From Pseudomonadota bacterium (GTDB taxonomy: Bacteria > Pseudomonadota > Alphaproteobacteria > Acetobacterales > Acetobacteraceae): a stretch of DNA of 7,208 bases. How positions within the stretch are numbered: position 1 is the stretch's first letter; each line of letters starts with the position of its first letter. The stretch covers positions 1 to 7,208 of the forward strand of contig JAEWCI010000379.1 of assembly GCA_023390705.1 (NCBI GenBank), in the 5' to 3' direction. Shown one piece after another: positions 1 through 4,900 of the stretch. The notes beneath the pieces were generated by a model. That model made no database searches, had not been told where the DNA came from, and worked only from the letters and a program-made list of their open reading frames with translations. The position numbers and the translations under genes are program-made.

Positions 1-1401
1 GCCCAGCGCCGCCAGCAGGGCGCGCAGCAGCGGGCTGGCCGAATGCGGGTTGTTGCCATGGGCGCCGAGCCCGGCCGCGCTGCCGGCGCCGGCGCGGCCG
101 CCATGGCGCGTGCCGGCCACCAGGTAGTGCCGCACATTCGGCAGGTCCGGCAGGTCGCGCGTGCCGGCGGGGTCGGTATGGATCAGGCTGGCGCCCTTCT
201 GCCAGTATTCGGTGGAGGTGTTCACCTCCATCAGCAGTGGGTCGCTGGCATCGCCGCGCAGGTAGCCGGCGGTGGCGCCACCCAGCGGGTCCGTGCTGGG
301 TGCCGCGGCCATGGGGAACCAGTTCTCGGGATAGGCGAAATCCTCGTGCCAGGTGGCGGTGCGGTCCGGCTGGGCGAAGCGTTCGTTGATGAAGACCCGG
401 CCGCTGCCGGCGATATGCGTCAGCACGCCGTCGAAGACCCGCCGCCCCTGCACATCCGCATTCATGCCGAGCGTGATGTGGTGCCGCAGATAGCGCCCGG
501 CCTGCGAGATGCCGACCGCCAGCACGGAGCGCACCCGCATTCCGGCCAGGGGGCTTGGCTGGCCGCTGCCATCAGCTTCCTCATGCCGCAGGAAGGAGAT
601 CAGGTCGCGCGTGGCGGCGAAGCTCATGCCGAGCGGCTGCGCGCCGGTGCCGATGTAGCGGAATTCGTAGATGCTGCCGGTTTCGAAGAGCGTGCCCTCG
701 GGCAGCAGGCGGATGGCACGGTCGCCCTCATAGGCCCAGCCGCTCGCCGGGATCTCGCGCGGCGCGGCATCGCGGGTGCGGCGCACCGTCAGGCGCGCCC
801 TGGCCTGGTCGCGGTCCGCCACGGCGTAGGTCAGCGGCGCGGTGGGGCGGTCGGCCGGGTTGATGCGGGTGCCGAAGACGAATTCGTCGCGCACCGGGCC
901 GGTGACGCCCGGCAGCACCGGCAGGGCGATGCGCAGGTTGTCGTTGGCGCGCGGCGCGCCGGGGTCCCAGCCGCTCCAGGCCAGGGTGGTGCCCTCGCGC
1001 AGCGGGATGGCGTTGCCCACCGCGGCGGCCGAGCGCAGCGCGTTCTGCTCCGCCTGGTTGGCGCCCACCGCGTCGAACAGCGCGCCGAACACCATCTTGC
1101 GGCCGCGGTTGGTCACGTCGTACAGCAGCCTTCCGTTGGCGCGGGCCGGATCGGCGGGGCGGAGGATGGCGACCTCGGCGGCGTATGCCACCCGGCCGCG
1201 CGCGTTGCGCGGCGCCAGCGCAAGGTCCGTGATGACGGCGTTGCGCGGGTCTTCCGGGTCCAGCTCGCCATGGGCGATGCCGGCGATGCGGAGATAGGGG
1301 CCGGCGCCGAAATCCCGCCCCTCGGCAAAGGCTTCGCGGGACGTGACCTCGAAGCGGGTGATCCCTGCCATGGCCGGCGCCGCCTGCATGGTCGTGGACA
1401 T
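1..1401 (-). CDS. alpha/beta-hydrolase domain protein (Abhydrolase_10-like), partial at its C-terminus
   Basis: Translating the minus strand from the ATG at 1399-1401 gives 467 uninterrupted codons to the window edge, so the C-terminus is missing. The protein begins MSTTMQAAPAMAG and has no signal peptide, so it should be cytoplasmic. Visible landmarks are DVTNRGRK (residues 95-102), a nucleophile-elbow-like GISQAGR with Ser299, FINERFAQPDRT (about 337-348), WHEDFAYPENWFPM just after it, NTSTEYW with Glu398, and GTRHGG with His433. From memory these match the large alpha/beta hydrolase family PF20091; Ser299, an acid (perhaps Glu398) and His433 would be the triad, which is inference. Members are thought to be esterases, with few substrates known. 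The start lies 25 bp after the pobA stop on the same strand, so the two are probably co-transcribed, hinting at an aromatic ester as substrate. Family call fairly sure; substrate unknown. Confidence 0.85.
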   Translation of the reverse strand, partial: MSTTMQAAPAMAGITRFEVTSREAFAEGRDFGAGPYLRIAGIAHGELDPEDPRNAVITDLALAPRNARGRVAYAAEVAILRPADPARANGRLLYDVTNRGRKMVFGALFDAVGANQAEQNALRSAAAVGNAIPLREGTTLAWSGWDPGAPRANDNLRIALPVLPGVTGPVRDEFVFGTRINPADRPTAPLTYAVADRDQARARLTVRRTRDAAPREIPASGWAYEGDRAIRLLPEGTLFETGSIYEFRYIGTGAQPLGMSFAATRDLISFLRHEEADGSGQPSPLAGMRVRSVLAVGISQAGRYLRHHITLGMNADVQGRRVFDGVLTHIAGSGRVFINERFAQPDRTATWHEDFAYPENWFPMAAAPSTDPLGGATAGYLRGDASDPLLMEVNTSTEYWQKGASLIHTDPAGTRDLPDLPNVRHYLVAGTRHGGRAGAGSAAGLGAHGNNPHSASPLLRALLAALG

Positions 1402-1422
1402 GCTGATTCCCCCCCCGCCCCC
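1402..1422 (-). promoter_or_regulatory. G-tract ribosome binding site of the hydrolase gene
   Basis: On the minus strand the pobA-hydrolase gap reads G5-C-G8-AA, ending 7 nt before the ATG at 1401. The G8 run (1409-1416) followed by AA is the only Shine-Dalgarno-like element, so it supports this start over the in-frame ATG at 1387-1389. A homopolymer of this length at a ribosome binding site is unusual and can slip during replication, which would alter spacing rather than reading frame. Confidence 0.45.
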
Positions 1423-1426
1423 GTCT

Positions 1427-2599
1427 TCAATCGAAGGGGAGCCCTACGTAATTCTCGGCCAGGACACGCTGCCCGGCCTCCGACCCGCAGACATAGCGCA
1501 ATTCGGCCAGGCGGATGCGGTCGCCGAAGGCGTCGTCATCGGCGAAATCGTGCAGCAGGCTGGTCATCCACCAGGAAAAGCGCTGCGCCTTCCAGATGCG
1601 CGCCAGCGCCCTTTCCGAATAGGCGTCCAGCAACCCGCTGCCGCGACCATGGAAGAAGGCTTCCAGCGCCTCCGCCAGCACGCGGATATCGGCCACCGCC
1701 AGGTTCATGCCCTTGGCGCCGGTGGGCGGCACGATATGGGCGGCGTCGCCGGCCAGGAACAGCCGGCCATGGCGCATCGGCTCCACCCCGAAGCTGCGCA
1801 TGGGAGTGATGCCCTTCTGCAGGATCGCGCCCTCATGCACCTGCCGCAGGCCGTCGGCGCGTTCCATGCGGCGGTGCAGTTCCTCCCAGATGCGGTCGTC
1901 CGGCCATTCGGCCAGGTCCTCATCCGGGCGGCATTGCAGGTAGAGGCGCGAGAGGCTGGGAGAGCGCATGGTGGCCAGCGCGAAGCCGCGCTCATGCCGC
2001 GCATAGATCAGCTCCCCCGCCGCCGGTGGCGCAGCGGCCAGGATGCCGAGCCAGGCGAAGGGATAGGCGCGTTCGAAGACGCGCAGCCTGTCCGCCGGGA
2101 TGGCGGGGCGGCAGATGCCGTGGAAGCCGTCGCAGCCGGCGATGATGTCGCATTCCAGCGAATGCGCCTTGCCCTGGTGGCGGAAGGTGACGCGCGGGCG
2201 GGTGGTGAGGTCGTGGACGGCGGTGTCCGACACCTCGAAAAACAGCGGCCGGCCGGTGGCAAGGCGGGCGGCGATCATGTCCTTCACCGCTTCCTGCTGG
2301 CCGTAGATGAAGACCCGGCGCCCGGTCAGCCCGTGCAGGTCTATGCGGTGCGGCCGGCGGTCGAAGCGCAGTTCCAGCCCGTCATGCACCATGGCCTCGC
2401 GGTGCAGCCGCTCGCCCAGGCCGGCCTCGGAAAGCAGTTCCACGCTGCCCTGTTCCAGCAACCCGGCGCGGATGCGGGTTTCGCAGTATTCGCGGGAGCG
2501 GTCCTCCAGCACCACGCTGTCTATCCCGGCGAGGTGCAGCAATTGCGCCAGGAGCAGCCCCGCCGGCCCGGCGCCGATGATGCCAACCTGCGTGCGCAT
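1427..2599 (-). CDS. pobA: 4-hydroxybenzoate 3-monooxygenase (p-hydroxybenzoate hydroxylase)
   Basis: This FAD-dependent monooxygenase converts 4-hydroxybenzoate to protocatechuate using NAD(P)H and O2 in the cytoplasm, feeding the beta-ketoadipate or protocatechuate meta-cleavage routes. The 390-aa length matches the family (394 aa in Pseudomonas fluorescens). Visible are the FAD-binding GAGPAG (9-14), IRAG with Arg44, the CDGFHG motif (156-161), ELIYARHERGFAL (196-208), LFLAGDAAHIVPPTGAKG (280-297), FSWWMTS (341-347) and the terminal ENYVGLPF. Active-site counterparts of the Pseudomonas enzyme are present: Tyr199 (Tyr201), Arg212 (Arg214), Tyr220 (Tyr222), Pro291 (Pro293) and Tyr384 (Tyr385); Ser212 is conservatively replaced by Thr210. 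The coenzyme-selecting segment reads LEDRSREYCE, unlike the Pseudomonas NADPH-type sequence. GGGAGG lies 5 nt upstream of the ATG (complement of 2605-2610). No PobR-type regulator is in view. Confidence 0.97.
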   Translation of the reverse strand: MRTQVGIIGAGPAGLLLAQLLHLAGIDSVVLEDRSREYCETRIRAGLLEQGSVELLSEAGLGERLHREAMVHDGLELRFDRRPHRIDLHGLTGRRVFIYGQQEAVKDMIAARLATGRPLFFEVSDTAVHDLTTRPRVTFRHQGKAHSLECDIIAGCDGFHGICRPAIPADRLRVFERAYPFAWLGILAAAPPAAGELIYARHERGFALATMRSPSLSRLYLQCRPDEDLAEWPDDRIWEELHRRMERADGLRQVHEGAILQKGITPMRSFGVEPMRHGRLFLAGDAAHIVPPTGAKGMNLAVADIRVLAEALEAFFHGRGSGLLDAYSERALARIWKAQRFSWWMTSLLHDFADDDAFGDRIRLAELRYVCGSEAGQRVLAENYVGLPFD

Positions 2600-2696
2600 C
2601 CGTCCCTCCCCGTTTTGTCCTCACTCTGCCCCAGTGCCCACGGGCTGGCGAGAGGCGGCAAAGCGCGCGAGACTGCGGGCGGGAGGACCCTTGCAC
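2600..2696. promoter_or_regulatory. divergent intergenic region pobA / GST
   Basis: This 97-bp gap separates two divergent starts and must hold promoters for at least one, probably both, transcription units. Both ribosome binding sites are clear: complement of CCTCCC (2605-2610) for pobA and GGGAGGA (2681-2687) for the transferase. I find no convincing -35/-10 pair on either strand. A short inverted repeat GCCC-AC-GGGC (2636-2645) sits near the centre and is the only operator-like candidate. Shared control by an effector such as 4-hydroxybenzoate would fit, but nothing in the sequence proves it. Confidence 0.45.
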
Positions 2697-3392
2697 ATGA
2701 GCCGCACCCTGTACGACCTGGCCGGCGCCGACCCGGGCTGCCGCTTCAGCCCCTTCTGCTGGCGCATCCGCATGGCGCTGGCCCATAAGGGGCTGGCGGT
2801 GGAGACGCTGCCCTGGCGCTTCACGGAGAAGGAGCGGATCGCCTTCTCCGGCCAGGGGCTGGTGCCGGTGCTGGTGGACAATGGCCGCACCGTTTCCGAC
2901 TCCTGGACCATCGCGACCTGGCTGGAGGAGAACTACCCCGAAGCGCCTTCCCTGTTCGGCGGCGCGGCGGGGCTGGCGCTGGCGCGCTTCGTGAATTCCT
3001 GGACCGATGCCTTCCTGCACCCCTGGATCGCCCGCCTGATCCTGACCGATGTCCATGCCTGCCTGCGGCCAGAGGACCAGGCCTATTTCCGCACCAGCCG
3101 GGAGGCGCGCTACGGCACCACGCTGGAAGCGGTCTGCGAGGGGCGGGAGGAGAAGGTGCTTGCCTTCCGCAAGGAATTGCAGCCGCTGCGCCTGACGCTC
3201 AGGACGCAGCCCTTCCTCGGCGGAGAGGTGCCGTTCTACCCCGACTACATCGTCTTCGGCGCCTTCCAGTGGGCCAGGGTCTGCAGCCCCTTCCGCCTGC
3301 TGGAAGCCGACGACCCGGTGCATGAGTGGCGCGGGCGGATGCTCGGCCTGTTCGACGGGCTGGCGCGCAGGACTCCAGGGCACGAGTTGTAG
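2697..3392 (+). CDS. glutathione S-transferase family protein, beta-etherase (LigE)-like
   Basis: The 231-aa soluble protein has a thioredoxin-fold N-terminal domain (about 1-82) and a helical C-terminal domain (about 90-225). Motifs are LYDLAG at the start, SPFCWRIRMALAHKGL (18-33), the cis-proline segment LVPVLVD (55-61, Pro57) and SDSW (67-70), whose Asp-Ser should hold the glutathione gamma-glutamyl group. The arrangement, with an SPYxWR-like helix, a DSWxIAxxLxExYP stretch and an FDGLxRxPG-type end (219-228), matches from memory the Sphingobium LigE family of glutathione-dependent beta-aryl-ether cleaving enzymes. LigE has a longer C-terminal tail that is absent here. Start: ATG at 2697 with GGGAGGA 9 nt upstream; the open frame continues further upstream but without initiation signals. 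It is divergent from pobA, which suggests but does not prove an aromatic substrate. GST fold sure; etherase activity not shown. Confidence 0.88.
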   Translation: MSRTLYDLAGADPGCRFSPFCWRIRMALAHKGLAVETLPWRFTEKERIAFSGQGLVPVLVDNGRTVSDSWTIATWLEENYPEAPSLFGGAAGLALARFVNSWTDAFLHPWIARLILTDVHACLRPEDQAYFRTSREARYGTTLEAVCEGREEKVLAFRKELQPLRLTLRTQPFLGGEVPFYPDYIVFGAFQWARVCSPFRLLEADDPVHEWRGRMLGLFDGLARRTPGHEL

Positions 3393-3400
3393 CCGTGGCG

Positions 3401-3415
3401 CGCCCGGCCTGGGCG
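3401..3415 (+). terminator. weak stem-loop after the GST gene
   Basis: CGCCC-GGCCT-GGGCG forms a 5-bp G+C stem 8 nt after the stop codon. There is no T-tract, so it is at best a weak or factor-assisted terminator and could be chance in such G+C-rich DNA. Confidence 0.2.
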
Positions 3416-3440
3416 GCTGCGGGCATTCCGCCTCCGGCTC

Positions 3441-3483
3441 AAGGTAGTTGTATATCATGGAATGAATTGTTATTGCACGGTTG
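3441..3483 (+). promoter_or_regulatory. AT-rich candidate promoter of the lipoprotein gene
   Basis: This is the most AT-rich patch in the window, directly upstream of the lipoprotein start. A possible -35 is TTGTAT (3448-3453), with TATTGC (3471-3476) 17 bp downstream as -10. That would put the transcript start almost on the ATG at 3484 and make the mRNA nearly leaderless, consistent with the absence of a recognisable Shine-Dalgarno sequence. TATCAT (3453-3458) is an alternative -10, but it lacks a good -35. The pairing is inference; only the base composition is plain. Confidence 0.35.
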
Positions 3484-3840
3484 ATGAAGAACCTCCTCCT
3501 GCCGCGCCGCCTGCGCGCGATTCTTTCGGTGCTGGCCCTGCTGACGCTCGGGGCCTGCACGCAATACCAGTATATCCCGCCCCCGACGCCGGAGGGCCGG
3601 AGTTGTGTCGCGCAGTGCACCATGATGCGGTCGCAATGCCAGTCCCAGGAAAATTTCCAGGTCCAGCAATGCAACATGATGCGGAGCGCGGCGCTGACCA
3701 GCTACAACCGGTGCCGGGCGGCCGGTGGAGGTCATCGCTGCGTGGAGCCGCCGATCTGCACCGGCGGGTCCTGGCAATGCAGCGGCCCCTATGACGACTG
3801 CTTCCGTGCCTGCGGCGGGCAGATCGTGCCCGTGAAGTAA
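3484..3840 (+). CDS. small cysteine-rich lipoprotein of unknown function
   Basis: I do not recognise a family. The 118-aa product has a basic start (MKNLLLPRRLR), a hydrophobic stretch (12-22) and a lipobox LGAC with Cys25 as the lipidated residue, so it should be exported and membrane-anchored. The mature part is about 94 residues and holds ten more cysteines (41, 45, 52, 63, 77, 86, 92, 99, 106, 110), including CX3C pairs at 41/45 and 106/110, as expected for a disulfide-stabilised envelope protein. A duplicated block is visible: QC(T/N)MMRS at 44-50 and again at 62-68, 18 residues apart. The start is ATG 3484; TTG at 3481 is in frame, but no good ribosome binding site decides between them. 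The next gene, 52 bp downstream on the same strand, is a DsbA-family oxidoreductase. Existence is supported by the lipobox and coherent composition. Confidence 0.75.
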   Translation: MKNLLLPRRLRAILSVLALLTLGACTQYQYIPPPTPEGRSCVAQCTMMRSQCQSQENFQVQQCNMMRSAALTSYNRCRAAGGGHRCVEPPICTGGSWQCSGPYDDCFRACGGQIVPVK

Positions 3841-3892
3841 CCGAGCGGTGCCGGCCGCGCGATCCGGCTGACAAGGCGGAGTGAGGGATGCC

Positions 3893-4654
3893 ATGGACGA
3901 CAAGCTTCCCGAAGGCGCGGCCTGCGGCCCCGATGGCTGCGAGGTTCCGGCCGAAGCCGGTGCCGGCCCCTCACTGCCCACGACGCCGGCGGCGCTGTCG
4001 CGGATAGACGTCATCTCGGACGCCATCTGCCCCTGGTGCTGGGTGGGCAAGCGCAACCTGGAAGCCGCGCTGGAATTGCTGGCGGCGGAAGGCGAGGCTT
4101 TCGAGGTGCATTGGCATCCCTTCCAGCTCAACCCCGACATGCCGCGCGAAGGCGTGGACCGTGCCAGCTACCGCGCCGCGAAATTCGGCAGCGAGGCCCG
4201 CTCGCGCGAGGCCGATGACCGGGTGGCGCAGGCCGGCGCCGCTTCCGGCCTGGAATTCCGCCACGACCTGATGCGGCGCACGCCGAACACGGTGGATGCG
4301 CATCGGGTGATCCACCTGGCCGGCGTGGTGGGGCTGCAGAACCAGGTGGTGGAGGCGCTGTTCCGCGCCTATTTCCAGCAGGGCCGCGATATCGGCGACC
4401 GCGCCACCCTGGCGGAACTGGCCTCCGGCGCCGGCATGGAAGCCGAGGAAGTGCTCGCCTATCTCGAAAGTGGCGCGATGGAGCAGGAGGTGCGGCAGGA
4501 GGACGAGTATTTCCGCCGCCACGGGCTTTCCGGCGTGCCCACCTTCGCGCTTGACGGACATGTGGTGTTCAGCGGCGCCATGCCGCCGGCCCAGATGGCC
4601 GAAGCCTTCCGCCGCGCGCTCGGCATCCTGCGGGAACGGGCGGCGGCGGGGTAG
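3893..4654 (+). CDS. DsbA-family oxidoreductase, FrnE-like
   Basis: A 253-aa thiol-disulfide oxidoreductase of the DsbA superfamily, FrnE/2-hydroxychromene-isomerase-like branch. After a 37-residue extension the thioredoxin fold begins (IDVISDAICPWCWVG), with the CPWC active site at Cys46 and Cys49. HWHPFQLNPDMPREG (73-87) and the helical insertion (about 90-200) are typical of FrnE-like proteins, and GVPTF (214-218) carries the cis-proline Pro216 facing the active site. There is no signal peptide, so the enzyme is probably cytoplasmic, as FrnE proteins are. The oddity is an extra CX4C pair, CGPDGC (Cys11, Cys16), in the N-terminal extension. Start: ATG 3893 preceded by GAGGGA (3883-3888); an in-frame GTG at 3881 has no proper spacing to a ribosome binding site. 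It lies 52 bp after the lipoprotein gene, so co-transcription is plausible. Substrate unknown. Confidence 0.92.
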   Translation: MDDKLPEGAACGPDGCEVPAEAGAGPSLPTTPAALSRIDVISDAICPWCWVGKRNLEAALELLAAEGEAFEVHWHPFQLNPDMPREGVDRASYRAAKFGSEARSREADDRVAQAGAASGLEFRHDLMRRTPNTVDAHRVIHLAGVVGLQNQVVEALFRAYFQQGRDIGDRATLAELASGAGMEAEEVLAYLESGAMEQEVRQEDEYFRRHGLSGVPTFALDGHVVFSGAMPPAQMAEAFRRALGILRERAAAG

Positions 4655-4693
4655 TACTCAGCCTGGATTCATCCTGTGGAGGCTTCTGCCTGC

Positions 4694-4733
4694 GCCGGTG
4701 GCAAGGGCGGGCCCGCTGCCGGTTGCCGTCGGC
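4694..4733. terminator. 40-nt stem-loop in the convergent gap
   Basis: GCCGGTGGCAA (4694-4704) pairs along 11 positions with TTGCCGTCGGC (4723-4733), counting two G-U pairs, and GGC/GCC (4706-4708 with 4718-4720) can extend the stem inward around the palindrome GCGGGCCCGC. It lies 40 nt beyond the oxidoreductase stop, between convergent genes. No T-tract follows on either strand, so termination is inferred from position and fold only. Confidence 0.35.
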
Positions 4734-4772
4734 ATCGCGGCACTTGCGTTCGGAGCCGATCACCGGGCGGCC

Positions 4773-4788
4773 GCGGATCCCGGTCCGC
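4773..4788. other. short stem-loop GCGGA-TCCCGG-TCCGC
   Basis: A perfect 5-bp inverted repeat with a 6-nt loop in the convergent gap. It contains the first of three GATCCCGG copies (4776-4783). It is too short to name a function. Confidence 0.25.
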
Positions 4789-4813
4789 AGTGACCCATCC
4801 CAGCGCGGGAAGG

Positions 4814-4853
4814 GGAGATCCCGGCAGCCTGCTTCTGGCCACGGAGATCCCGG
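4814..4853. repeat. 11-bp direct repeat GGAGATCCCGG
   Basis: GGAGATCCCGG occurs at 4814-4824 and 4843-4853, with starts 29 bp apart; the core GATCCCGG is also at 4776-4783. The copies are exact and lie outside coding sequence. They may be a local duplication remnant or a binding-site array; no function can be assigned. Confidence 0.5.
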
Positions 4854-4870
4854 GGCAGGAAGGGCCTGCC
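4854..4870. terminator. stem-loop beyond the solute-binding-protein stop
   Basis: GGCAGG (4854-4859) and CCTGCC (4865-4870) form a perfect 6-bp stem with a 5-nt loop, about 30 nt past the minus-strand stop at 4901. No T-tract follows, so it could end the minus-strand transcript only weakly or with Rho. Confidence 0.3.
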
Positions 4871-4900
4871 GCCCTCCCCTCCGACCAGGGCCGAACGCCC

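Noticed and set aside
213..230. Perfect 8-bp inverted repeat TGGAGGTG-TT-CACCTCCA
   Set aside because: Lies inside the conserved EVNTST coding stretch of the hydrolase; protein-sequence constraint explains it well enough.
43..1809. 588-codon open frame on the plus strand opposite the hydrolase and the end of pobA
   Set aside because: It is antisense to two genes with clear family motifs, has alanine/arginine/glycine-rich composition without any domain, and crosses both genes. It is a high-G+C shadow.
2680..2695. GG-N10-GC with TTGCA just before the GST start
   Set aside because: The GG part is the Shine-Dalgarno sequence, and transcription from it would begin after the ATG.
2382..3677. 431-codon minus-strand frame across the GST gene and the pobA start
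   Set aside because: Overlaps well-supported genes on the other strand or in other frames and has no recognisable content.
3439..4140. 233-codon minus-strand frame opposite the lipoprotein and oxidoreductase genes
   Set aside because: Shadow of two plus-strand genes with a lipobox and a CPWC motif; composition not protein-like.
4677..4793. Possible hydrophobic peptide WRLLPAPVARAG...PGPQ in the convergent gap
   Set aside because: It is the tail of an out-of-frame reading that begins inside the oxidoreductase gene; no start codon with a ribosome binding site, and the DNA is explained by stem-loops.
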